NCBI GenBank assembly: GCA_964387985.1
Contig: CAYLZG010000005.1
Location: 11,284 to 75,283, forward strand
Length of the DNA stretch: 64,000 nt
DNA from: JALOOB01 sp964387985
GTDB lineage: Bacteria; Chloroflexota; Anaerolineae; CG2-30-64-16
Direction: 5' to 3'
Position 1 is the stretch's first letter. Every line of letters begins with the position of its first letter. This document shows positions 56,021 to 64,000 of the stretch, in pieces. Position numbers and translations under genes: made by a program. The notes under the pieces were generated by a model. It was not told the origin of the DNA and did no database searches. It worked only from the letters and a program-made list of their open reading frames with translations.

Positions 56021-58939
56021 CTACCCTGTTTCACCCAGTTTGACCGCCTCGAACACCCGCATCCTGAACGCAAACATAACCAGTGCTGCCAGCGCGAGCA
56101 CGAACATCGCGGCGAACAGCGCATAGATCGTATAGAGCGCAGGCCAGGGCAGGATGATGCGGAAGGGCACCGTGCGGGCCTCGACCGTCGCGCCGACCTG
56201 CAGGAACGGGATGTATAACCGGCTCGCGGTCACGCCGAGGAGCGTGCCGGCCGCCCCGCCGGTGCCGAGCAAGACCAGCATTTCCCAGCCCAACAGGGTG
56301 GCAATCTGCTGTTTGTCCAGGCCGATGGCGGCGAGCACACCCAGTTCGATGTAGCGGCGGCGCAGCGAGAAGATAATGTGCAGGAAGAACCCCAGCACGG
56401 TGAGCAAGGCTGCCGCCGCGAAGCCGACCGACAGCACGCCGAACAACCCCTGGCGCTCGGGCCGCGCCTGCTCCGACTCGATCAGCTCCTCGGTGTGATC
56501 CGCCCGTTCGAGGGTGACGCCCAGCCGCTCCACGCCGGCGAGCACCTGCGCGGGGCGGGCCCCCGGCTCCAGCTTCATCCAGACACGATAGGGCAGCTGG
56601 AAGCCGGCCATATCCCAGATATAGTCCAGGTTGCCGACGAACAGCGACCCCGCCCGGTCATCCTCCGGATCCGGATACCAGCCGGGCCAGAGACGGAAGG
56701 TTCCGGCCACCCGGAACGGGATGCTCGCGTGGCCGTCCTCCAGGGTGACGATCACCTGCACGCGGTCACCGATCCTGAGCGACTGCTCCTGCATGACGGA
56801 TTCGGGCAGCAGGAGACTATCGCCGGATCCGGCGAGGGAGTTCATCAGCGTGCCGAGCGACTGGTCCGCAAAGTCGCGGCGCCAGAACGTGACCCGGCTG
56901 AAACCGACCCGTTCCACGCCGATCAGTTGGCCGGTGACGTTCCTGCCGCTGAACCGGACGGTTCCCCGGTATGACCCGACGTGCGTGACCTCTGCCACAC
57001 CGTCGAGCGCCGCATAGTTGGACATGGAACCGGAGGTATTCGGGACCGGCGCCGGCTGGGCTGCCTGCCCCCCGCGCGAACTCTCCGCCAGCTGCTCGAA
57101 GCCAGCCGAAGGCGACGTCCCTTCCATCTCCACGATCGTCAGGTCGCTGCCCACGCGATAGCGCACCCGGTCGAGCATGTTCTGGTCGAGCGTTGCGGCG
57201 AGCGAGGCGGTGAAGGTCGCCAGGGCCAGCGTCAGGACCAGCAGCAGGAGCGGGGTCGCGTAGAAGCCGGGTGTGCGTGCCAGTTGGCGGGTGGCCAGGA
57301 CGAGGGACACGCCGGGCACGGGGCCCAGCAGCCAGGCCAGGCCGCGCAGCAGCAAGGGCATCAGCCGGAGCAGGAGCAGGGCGACTGCGATCATGGCAAA
57401 GGCCGGGACCAGGAACAGCAGCGGATTGCCGAAGGCGTCCTCGCTGACCGTAGCCAGGGCGGCGGGAAGGGCGATGGCGCCCTGCCCGCGGAGCAGGTAG
57501 GTGCCGTAGGCTGCAGGGATAAGCAGCAGGACGTCGAGCCAAGCGCGCTGCCACCGGGGCGCGGCCAGGCTGCGGGCGCGCTGCTGCTTGTAAGTGATGA
57601 TGGTGTGGCGCGCGGCGCCAAAGACCGGCAGCACGATGACGAGGACCGCCAGGAGCACTGCGACTGCGCCGATGCGAAGCGCAGCCGGCGTGACCTCGAC
57701 CGGAATGCCGGTGGGGTTATCGAACGCCAGGAAGCTGCGCGTCAGGCCCATCAGCTTGGCAACGTAGATCCCGAGCAGCAGCCCGGTCGCGGCGGCCAGC
57801 CCGGCCAGGATGACGGCCTCCACGCCCGCGATGCCGACGACTTGCCATGCGCTGGCCCCGCGGCTGCGCAGCACCGCCGTCTCGTTGCGCCGGTTGTCCA
57901 CCATCAACCCGGCCACGAGGGTCAGGAAGGCAAACAGCAGCAGCAGCATGGGCGTGCTGAACGCCAGCAGCTGCACGGTGAGCTGGCGGCTCTTCCGTTG
58001 ATATTGGTTGAGGGAACGTTCGGGCGAGGCTTCGAGCCGGGTGCCGGGCAGTAGCGTCTCGATATGGGTCTGGACGCGTGCCATGCGCTCCAACAAGGCA
58101 GCGACCGTATCGGATCGCACCGGGGCATCGTCGAAGTGCATGTACCACTGGGCCACCGCAGTGTCGCCCACGAGCGTAGGGGTCACGAACGCGGCGAAGT
58201 TACGCTCCGTCGTCAGCAGCACGGAATCGAACACATAGGGGTCGGTGAACCAGTAGGTCTCGTTCCGGTCGTTCGGCGCCCAGATGCCGGTGATTACCGC
58301 CAGCATCTGGCCGCGGAAGCCCGCCACCTTGTTTGCGTAGACAACGTACCGCTCGCCCACCTGCAGCCCCAACTCGTTGGCCGCGCTCTGGCTGATCAGG
58401 ACCTCGACCGGATCGCCCGGCCCGGCCATCTCCTGCGGCCAGCGCCCGTCCAGCGAGACGTGCTCCGGCAGGTCGCTCAGGTGGCCGAGCGACAGGTACG
58501 TCAGAGCCTGCTGCCCGGCATCGTAGGTGGCCGTGCGGCTGGAATCGCCGCCCGTGGCAGGGAAAACCGGGAAACTGTCCGTACTGAAGTAGCGCACATA
58601 AAGCCGACGCGGCAGGCCCAGGATGCCCGGCACCTCGTCCGTCATGTACCGGTCCGCCGGTTCCAGGTGCGTCCACATATCCGCACCCGGATCCACGTTC
58701 CCGCGCGCGACGAAGCGGAACAGGAAGGCGAACGCGGGTTTGCGCCAGCCTGCGCTCCGCCCGATTTCGGTCGTGAGCACCTGGTGATACACTGCATCGG
58801 TATACAGCGGCACGCCCAACGTAAAGGCCACGATGACGGTTAAGCCAAACGCGGCCGCCATAGCCAGCCCGCGGCCGGACCACAACCGGCGGACCGCAAC
58901 GATGAAGACGGCCAAGACAGCGGCAAGGGAGTCAAGCAT
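56021..58939 (-). CDS. Large FtsX-family ABC permease
   Basis: 972 residues. A first helix (about residues 8-50), a long extracytoplasmic domain (about 55-300), an FtsX helix block with LLLLFAFLTLVAGLMVDNRRNE, then a second set of helices, another outer domain (about 600-820) and a C-terminal FtsX block with LFGVLSVGFAAAALLTVLGF and RRYIELGVLAAIG. The duplicated layout is that of lipoprotein-release or MacB/YtrF-like permeases. No ATPase gene is adjacent, unlike most such systems, so its partner is elsewhere. Confidence 0.85.
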   Translation of the reverse strand: MLDSLAAVLAVFIVAVRRLWSGRGLAMAAAFGLTVIVAFTLGVPLYTDAVYHQVLTTEIGRSAGWRKPAFAFLFRFVARGNVDPGADMWTHLEPADRYMTDEVPGILGLPRRLYVRYFSTDSFPVFPATGGDSSRTATYDAGQQALTYLSLGHLSDLPEHVSLDGRWPQEMAGPGDPVEVLISQSAANELGLQVGERYVVYANKVAGFRGQMLAVITGIWAPNDRNETYWFTDPYVFDSVLLTTERNFAAFVTPTLVGDTAVAQWYMHFDDAPVRSDTVAALLERMARVQTHIETLLPGTRLEASPERSLNQYQRKSRQLTVQLLAFSTPMLLLLFAFLTLVAGLMVDNRRNETAVLRSRGASAWQVVGIAGVEAVILAGLAAATGLLLGIYVAKLMGLTRSFLAFDNPTGIPVEVTPAALRIGAVAVLLAVLVIVLPVFGAARHTIITYKQQRARSLAAPRWQRAWLDVLLLIPAAYGTYLLRGQGAIALPAALATVSEDAFGNPLLFLVPAFAMIAVALLLLRLMPLLLRGLAWLLGPVPGVSLVLATRQLARTPGFYATPLLLLVLTLALATFTASLAATLDQNMLDRVRYRVGSDLTIVEMEGTSPSAGFEQLAESSRGGQAAQPAPVPNTSGSMSNYAALDGVAEVTHVGSYRGTVRFSGRNVTGQLIGVERVGFSRVTFWRRDFADQSLGTLMNSLAGSGDSLLLPESVMQEQSLRIGDRVQVIVTLEDGHASIPFRVAGTFRLWPGWYPDPEDDRAGSLFVGNLDYIWDMAGFQLPYRVWMKLEPGARPAQVLAGVERLGVTLERADHTEELIESEQARPERQGLFGVLSVGFAAAALLTVLGFFLHIIFSLRRRYIELGVLAAIGLDKQQIATLLGWEMLVLLGTGGAAGTLLGVTASRLYIPFLQVGATVEARTVPFRIILPWPALYTIYALFAAMFVLALAALVMFAFRMRVFEAVKLGETG

Positions 58940-58986
58940 GAGGCACAATGCCCTAACTGGCTGACCCAGTGTGATATATTGCGCTT

Positions 58987-58992
58987 ATTATA
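58987..58992 (-). promoter_or_regulatory. Candidate -10 box for the FtsX-ADH-Gfo operon
   Basis: TATAAT on the minus strand, about 50 bases before the FtsX-like start, in the AT-rich middle of an otherwise GC-rich divergent gap (58940-59058). The matching -35 (TTACCG) is weak. A TATTAT on the plus strand overlaps it and could serve the beta-helix gene. Confidence 0.35.
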
Positions 58993-59058
58993 GATGCACC
59001 GGGCCGAGGACGGTAATCCCCCGGAACACATGCCCGTTCACAAAGTAAGGAGCAAAAC

Positions 59059-61167
59059 ATGCAGACATCGCAGCACGAACTGTACGTCTCGACCCAGGGG
59101 AACGACCGCTGGTCGGGCAAGCTGGCTGAGCCGAACCCAGAGCGGACGGACGGACCCTTTGCGACGCCGGAGAAGGCACGCAACGTGATTCGCGCGGCCC
59201 GGCGGCAGGGTGAACTGGCCGGACCGGTGACCGTGTGGCTGCGCGGGGGGCGCTACCCGCTCGCCGCACCGCTCACGTTCACGCCCGACGACGCCTGGCC
59301 CGTGACCTACGCGGCCTACGCCGGCGAGCAGCCGGTTCTCGACGGCGCACGGCGCATCACCGGCTGGCGCACGGCGCAGGTCAACGGTCGCACGGCCTGG
59401 GTGGTGGACCTGCCCGATGTGGCCGCAGGAAAGTGGCACTTCCGGTCGCTGTTCGTAAACGGCGACCGCCGCAGCCGGCCGCGCCTGCCCAAGATTACGG
59501 AGGGCAGCGATGGCCGCGACGACTTCTACCGCATGGCCGCAGTCCCAAACATCCGCTTCGATGCGTCCTCGACGGTGGACCTGTTCGACGGGTACGACCG
59601 CTTCACCGCGGAGCCGGGGCAGTTCGAGCCGTGGCACAACCTGGCGGACATCGAGGTCGTGGTCGCGCACTACTGGATCGAGGAACGCATGCCCGTTGCT
59701 GCGTTCGACCCGGCCACCCGGGAAGTCGTCTCGACGCGCTACAGCATGTTCGCGCTGAAGGATGACTTCCGCGCCCGCTACGCCAAGTATTACGTGGATA
59801 ACGTCTTCGAGGCGCTGACCGAGCCGGGCGAGTGGTATCTGGACCGGTCCGCAGGCCGGCTGTACTACCTGCCTTTGGCGGGGGAGACGCCGGACACGGC
59901 CGAGGTCTACGTGCCGGTGACGGACCAGCTGCTGGTCCTGACGGGCGATGCGGCGAACCACCGGTACGTCGAGCACCTGCGATTCGAGGGCCTGGCGTTC
60001 GAGCATGCGGACTGGCGCGAGCTAGAGGTGCCGGTCGAGCCGGACACCGGGATGCCGGCCACGCGCAAATATGCGGCCTCACCGCAAGCCGCCAGTCACG
60101 TGCCCGGCGCGCTCAGCCTGACCGCTGCACGCCACTGCGCGATCGAGGACTGCACCATCCGCCACGCCGGCTATTACGGCATCGAGCTGGCCGGCGGGTG
60201 CAGCGGCATCCGGATCATCGGCAACGACATCAGCGACCTGGGCGCAGGCGGGGTGAAGGTCAACGGCGCGGACGCGCTCGGGCCGGTCGCGCTGCGGACG
60301 GGCCACAACCGCATCACCGACAATCATATCCACGACGGGGGACGCGTCTATCACAGCGGCATCGGCGTGTTCCTCAAACACGCCTTCGGCAACCTCGTCA
60401 GCCACAACGACATTCACGACTTCTACTACAGCGGCATCTCTTGCGGCTGGGTCTGGGGCTTCACGGAGAACATCTCCGCAGACAACCGCTTCGAGGCGAA
60501 TCACATCCACCATCTCGGCAAGGCGTGGCTGAGCGACATGGGCGGCATTTACACGCTGGGAATTCAGCCGGGCACGGTGATCCGGGGCAACTGGATTCAC
60601 GATGTGGAAAAGGCCAATTACGGGGGCTGGGCCGTCTACCTGGACGAGGGCAGCTCGCACATCGTGGTCGAGGACAACCTGTGCTACCGCACGACCAGCC
60701 AGCCGTTCCATATGCACTATGGCCGCGAGGCAACGGTGCGCAACAACATCTTCGCGTTCGGTGGGGAGGGCCAGATTGCACTGGGCCGGTCGGGTGACCA
60801 TCTCTCGTTCACGTTCGAACGCAACATCGTCCTCACCGACGGCCAGCCCATCTTTATCGGCGGCTACGGCTGCGACTTCTCCCACCGCGACATCATCACC
60901 GACCTGAACCTGTTCTGGGACCTCGCGGGCGAGCCGCTGCTGACCGGGCCGCGACAGAGCGGGCGCACGCAGCCCGTGCCCGGGCTGAGCCTGGCAGAGT
61001 GGCAGGCGAAGGGGAACGACGTGCACTCGCTCGTCGCCGACCCGCTGTTCCAGGATGTCGCCGCGTGCGATTTCACGCTCGCGCCGGATTCCCCTGCGTT
61101 TGCGCTGGGCTTCCGGCCCGTCAATGTGTCCGGTGCGGGGCCGCGGGCGAAGGGAGAGAGGGTGTAG
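59059..61167 (+). CDS. Right-handed parallel beta-helix protein, GH141-like
   Basis: 702 residues, ribosome site TAAGGAG. The start LYVSTQGNDRWSGKLAEPN then RTDGPFATPEKARN is the opening seen in GH141 and related beta-helix glycosidases. From about residue 340 repeated turns appear (HCAIEDCTIRHAGYYGIEL, IRIIGNDISDLGAGGVKV, NRITDNHIHDGG, NLVSHNDIHDF, SHIVVEDNLCYRT), making a parallel beta-helix. GH141 members act on fucosyl or xylan substrates; the specificity here is unknown. No signal peptide is visible, which is unusual for this fold. Confidence 0.75.
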   Translation: MQTSQHELYVSTQGNDRWSGKLAEPNPERTDGPFATPEKARNVIRAARRQGELAGPVTVWLRGGRYPLAAPLTFTPDDAWPVTYAAYAGEQPVLDGARRITGWRTAQVNGRTAWVVDLPDVAAGKWHFRSLFVNGDRRSRPRLPKITEGSDGRDDFYRMAAVPNIRFDASSTVDLFDGYDRFTAEPGQFEPWHNLADIEVVVAHYWIEERMPVAAFDPATREVVSTRYSMFALKDDFRARYAKYYVDNVFEALTEPGEWYLDRSAGRLYYLPLAGETPDTAEVYVPVTDQLLVLTGDAANHRYVEHLRFEGLAFEHADWRELEVPVEPDTGMPATRKYAASPQAASHVPGALSLTAARHCAIEDCTIRHAGYYGIELAGGCSGIRIIGNDISDLGAGGVKVNGADALGPVALRTGHNRITDNHIHDGGRVYHSGIGVFLKHAFGNLVSHNDIHDFYYSGISCGWVWGFTENISADNRFEANHIHHLGKAWLSDMGGIYTLGIQPGTVIRGNWIHDVEKANYGGWAVYLDEGSSHIVVEDNLCYRTTSQPFHMHYGREATVRNNIFAFGGEGQIALGRSGDHLSFTFERNIVLTDGQPIFIGGYGCDFSHRDIITDLNLFWDLAGEPLLTGPRQSGRTQPVPGLSLAEWQAKGNDVHSLVADPLFQDVAACDFTLAPDSPAFALGFRPVNVSGAGPRAKGERV

Positions 61168-61177
61168 CCGCACCTCA

Positions 61178-61238
61178 GTTCGTAGTCGGCGCTTCAGCGC
61201 CCCGGGTGCGGGCGGGCGCTGAAGCGCCGACTACGAAC
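61178..61238. repeat. Single palindromic repeat between convergent genes
   Basis: Arms 61178-61201 and 61215-61238 around 13 bases, the same family as 53704-53764 with GTCGGCG in place of GTAGGCG changed on both arms, so pairing is kept. It lies 10 bases after the beta-helix stop and 18 before the 3' end of the convergent exporter gene. Confidence 0.9.
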
Positions 61239-61256
61239 CTGAAGGCAGCGCGTTGG

Positions 61257-63089
61257 TCACTCCTGCAGGAAGCTCTCGACGTATTCGAGAGACTGATGTC
61301 TGAAATACGTGTTATACAGCACCGCGTAGTGCCCACTCGCAGCCATCAGCGCATCGTGGCTGCCTTCCTCGATGATCTCGCCGTGGTCCATCACGATGAT
61401 GCGGTCGGCGGCCTTCACGGTCGACAGCCGGTGCGCGATGACGATCGCGGTGCGGTCGTGCATCAGCGTGTCCAGCCCCTCCTGGATCTGCGTCTCGGTG
61501 AAGGGGTCCACGCTCGCCGTCGCCTCGTCCAGGATGAAGATGGCCGGGTCCTTGAGCACCACGCGTGCGAGCACGACGAGCTGGCGCTGGCCCATCGACA
61601 GGCTGGCCCCGCGCTCGCCCACGTCGGTGTCCAGCCCCTTCGGCAGGTCTGCGACCCACTCGCCGCCCGCGACCTGCGCAGCCGCTGCCTCGACCTCTGC
61701 ATCGGTCGCGTCGGGCCGTGCGTAGCGGATGTTGTCGCGTACCGTGCCCGAGAAGAGGAACGGCTCCTGCGGCACCGTACCGATCTGCCGGCGGTAGCTC
61801 TGCAGGTCCAGCCGGCGGATGTCGCGGCCATCGACCAGCAGCTCGCCCTCCTGGAACTCGTAGAAGCGCGCGACCAGCCGGGCGACGCTGCTTTTGCCTG
61901 CGCCGGTATGCCCGACCAGCGCGACCGTCTCGCGCGGGCGGATCTCCAGGTTGAAGCTCGGCAGCACGATCTCGCCGCCCCGCTGCTCCTCGACCGCCGG
62001 CGTGTAGGTGAACCGCACGTTCCGGAACGTGATGCTCCCGTCCAGCCGCTCCACCGGCTCCGCCCCGGCTTGGACGACCTTCGGCTCCGCATCGATCAGC
62101 GCGAACACCCGCTCGGACGCGGCCAGCCCGTCCTGGAACTGGCTCCAGAACGAACTGATGCCGGTCAGCGGCCACCAGTAGAAGCCCACCGCCTGCATGA
62201 ACAGGTACCAGTCGCCGGGCGTCACGCCTGTCGCGCCCAGTGTCGCCAGACCGCCCATGTAAATCAGCACGGCGGCGCCGACGCCGGATGACGCAGCCAG
62301 GATCGGGAAGATGGTGTTCAACGTCAGCCCCCGGCGCAGCCCGACCCCGTAGGCCTGGCGGTTGTTGGCGAGGAAATCATCGTAGATGGCGCGCTCCTGG
62401 CGGAAGCTCTTCGCGACCACGATGCCGCTGACCGACTCCTGGATCTGTGCGTTGATCTTCGCGGTGACCCGGCGCGACCGCTGCGTCACGATGCGCGCGA
62501 TGCGCCGGAAGCTCAGCGCAATCAGCGCGGCGAAGGGCGCCATCGCCAGCAGCAGCAGGGTCAGCGTCACGTTGATGCGCGCCAACCAGACCGTCAGGAA
62601 CACGACCAGGAGCACCTGGCTGAACAGGTTCGTCGTCAGCGTAACCACCTCGGCCAGGTCCTGCGTGTCCGACGTGATGCGGCTGACGATCTTGCCGGAG
62701 GGATGCTCGTCGTAGAACGACAGGTCGTGGCGGATGGCCGCAGCGAACACATCCTCGCGAATCTTCAGCACGACATCGCCCACCACCCGGGCCGAGAACC
62801 ACTGCTGGATGAAGTTGAAGGTCCAGGCCGCCATGCCCAGGAGCAGCACCCCGCCGGCCAGCAGCAGCATCGCGCGCGTGGACTGGTCGCGCGCGACCAT
62901 GTCGATGCCGCTCGCAATCAGGATCGGGCCGGCCGTGCCTGCCAGCGAGTTGAGCGTGATCGTGACAGCGACCAGCACCATGCGCTTCCAGTGGGGCTTG
63001 AAGTAAGCCAGCACCCGCCGGACCAGCTCGCGGTCGCCATAGTTGCGGTCGTATGCCTCGGTGTCGAGGCCGTCCAGGATAAAGCCCAT
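61257..63089 (-). CDS. ABC exporter subunit with fused membrane and ATPase domains (1)
   Basis: 610 residues. Six-helix exporter domain (about 1-320), then the ATPase: Walker A GHTGAGKSS, Q-loop VPQEPFLFSGT, signature LSMGQRQ (Met for the first Gly), Walker B IFILDEATA with the catalytic Glu, and H-loop IAHRLS. It begins six bases after the stop of the other subunit and forms a heterodimer with it. Likely substrates are lipids, peptides or drugs; nothing in the sequence decides. Confidence 0.92.
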   Translation of the reverse strand: MGFILDGLDTEAYDRNYGDRELVRRVLAYFKPHWKRMVLVAVTITLNSLAGTAGPILIASGIDMVARDQSTRAMLLLAGGVLLLGMAAWTFNFIQQWFSARVVGDVVLKIREDVFAAAIRHDLSFYDEHPSGKIVSRITSDTQDLAEVVTLTTNLFSQVLLVVFLTVWLARINVTLTLLLLAMAPFAALIALSFRRIARIVTQRSRRVTAKINAQIQESVSGIVVAKSFRQERAIYDDFLANNRQAYGVGLRRGLTLNTIFPILAASSGVGAAVLIYMGGLATLGATGVTPGDWYLFMQAVGFYWWPLTGISSFWSQFQDGLAASERVFALIDAEPKVVQAGAEPVERLDGSITFRNVRFTYTPAVEEQRGGEIVLPSFNLEIRPRETVALVGHTGAGKSSVARLVARFYEFQEGELLVDGRDIRRLDLQSYRRQIGTVPQEPFLFSGTVRDNIRYARPDATDAEVEAAAAQVAGGEWVADLPKGLDTDVGERGASLSMGQRQLVVLARVVLKDPAIFILDEATASVDPFTETQIQEGLDTLMHDRTAIVIAHRLSTVKAADRIIVMDHGEIIEEGSHDALMAASGHYAVLYNTYFRHQSLEYVESFLQE

Positions 63090-63095
63090 GTGCTC

Positions 63096-64000
63096 CTATC
63101 CGCAGCGTGAGAAAATGCGGCAGTAATCCGGCGAGCGCTCCAGGAGTTCTTCGTGCGTCCCCTGGTCCACAAGTTCCCCGCGACGCAGCACGAGGATGCG
63201 GTCGGCCCAGCGAATTTGGCTCAGCCGGTGTGTGATCAGGAAGGTGGTGCGCTGGCTGCTGATGTGGCGCATCGCGCGCTGAATCTGGTCCTCGGTCTCG
63301 CTGTCGATGGCGCTCGTGCTGTCATCGAGGATCAGGATGCGCGGGTCGGTCAGGAAGGCGCGTGCAATCGCCAGCCGCTGCCGCTGCCCGCCGGAGAGCG
63401 TGACGCCCCGCTCGCCGATCTCCGTCGCATAGCCGTCGCGGAACTCGCTGATGAAGTCGTGCGCCTGCGCGGCCTGCGCGGCCGCCTGGATGTCTGCATC
63501 CGACGCGGCCGGCACACCGAATGCAATGTTCTCGCGCACGGTGCGCGAGAAGAGGAACGGGTCCTGCTCGATGGCCGAAATCTGCGACCGCAGCGACTCC
63601 AGGCTCCAGTCGCGCACGTCCACCCCGTCCACCAGCACGCGGCCGCCATCCGTGTCGAAGATGCGGTTGATGAGCCGGGTCAGCGTCGTCTTGCCGGAGC
63701 CGGTCTGCCCCACGATCGCGATGGTCTCACCGGGCCGTGCGACGAAGCTGATATCCCGCAGCACGCCCGCGCCGTTATACCCGAAGCTGACGTTCTCGAA
63801 CGCGACCTCGCCCCGGATGGGCTGTGTCACGCCCTGCGGGTTCTCATCGAGCTCGGTCTCCGTGTTGATGGTTTCGAGGATGCGCCGTGCGCTGGCGATG
63901 CCGAGCTGGACCAGGTTGAACGTGAAGATCGAGATGAAGGTCGGAAAGCGCAGCGTGCCGACCAGCCCCAGGAAGGTGATGGCCTGGCCGAGCGTGATGC
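63096..64000 (-). CDS. ABC exporter subunit (2), 5' end outside window
   Basis: About 300 C-terminal residues are visible; the frame is open to the window edge. The last membrane helices end with ITLGQAITFLGLVGTL and the coupling RRILETINTETELDE precedes the ATPase: Walker A GQTGSGKTT, signature LSGGQRQ and Walker B ILILDDSTSAID, where Asp replaces the catalytic Glu. This makes one degenerate and one consensus ATP site in the heterodimer, the pattern of TM287/288-like exporters. Confidence 0.9.
   Translation of the reverse strand, partial: ITLGQAITFLGLVGTLRFPTFISIFTFNLVQLGIASARRILETINTETELDENPQGVTQPIRGEVAFENVSFGYNGAGVLRDISFVARPGETIAIVGQTGSGKTTLTRLINRIFDTDGGRVLVDGVDVRDWSLESLRSQISAIEQDPFLFSRTVRENIAFGVPAASDADIQAAAQAAQAHDFISEFRDGYATEIGERGVTLSGGQRQRLAIARAFLTDPRILILDDSTSAIDSETEDQIQRAMRHISSQRTTFLITHRLSQIRWADRILVLRRGELVDQGTHEELLERSPDYCRIFSRCG

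Overview
The window is a GC-rich bacterial chromosome segment that looks like an environmental Chloroflexota (Anaerolineae/Caldilineae-type) heterotroph. That guess rests on the gene families (GH36/GH2 arrays, URO-D-like proteins, a tungsten-type aldehyde oxidoreductase, Tat-lipoprotein solute-binding proteins) and on intergenic palindromes of the GTAGTAGGCGCTTCAGCGCC kind. It is inference; no rRNA or tRNA gene is visible to anchor it.

Positions 1-48,500 read as one large carbohydrate-use region in three blocks. Block 1 (+ strand, 1-22,702): a truncated sugar-phosphate isomerase/epimerase, three URO-D-superfamily proteins, a GH36 alpha-galactosidase and a YhcH-type anomerase-like protein. Then comes a promoter plus operator, a GntR/FCD regulator, and a long catabolic run: FAH-family hydrolase, four-cluster ferredoxin, aldehyde ferredoxin oxidoreductase, tagaturonate-epimerase (UxaE) family protein, transaldolase-family aldolase, SDR, Ldh-type dehydrogenase, a second SDR lacking the catalytic lysine, fused 2-oxoacid dehydrogenase E1, E2, D-2-hydroxyacid dehydrogenase, a third SDR and an FGGY kinase. 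Block 2 (- strand, 44,772-22,787): a tightly packed operon with a Tat-lipoprotein binding protein, two ABC permeases, a permease remnant, GH2, GH36, GH2, a Tat-lipoprotein GH36, an MFS transporter, GH36, an APH-fold kinase, GH36 and a second binding lipoprotein. Block 3 (+ strand, 45,227-48,525): a divergent GroEL-like chaperonin, a six-Asp-box beta-propeller protein and a second GntR/FCD regulator. A 20-bp element, 17/20 identical, sits just after the -10 box of the promoters of blocks 1 and 3, and at the second site also overlaps a possible divergent promoter for block 2. The two regulators share their recognition-helix sequence, so all three blocks plausibly form one regulon: polymer trimming outside, import, intracellular galactosidases, then ketose/acid catabolism.

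Positions 48,526-53,770 hold a phage-derived island: a possible regulator, a winged-helix replication protein, a DnaC-like helicase loader, a small unknown protein and a complete terminase large subunit, with no portal, capsid or integrase. It carries two families of palindromic repeats, some merged into coding sequence.

Positions 53,873-64,000 return to chromosomal genes: a Gfo/Idh/MocA oxidoreductase, a zinc alcohol dehydrogenase and a large FtsX-type permease (all - strand), a right-handed beta-helix protein resembling GH141 (+), and a heterodimeric ABC exporter (-) whose second subunit runs off the right edge. A copy of the palindromic repeat lies between the last two units.
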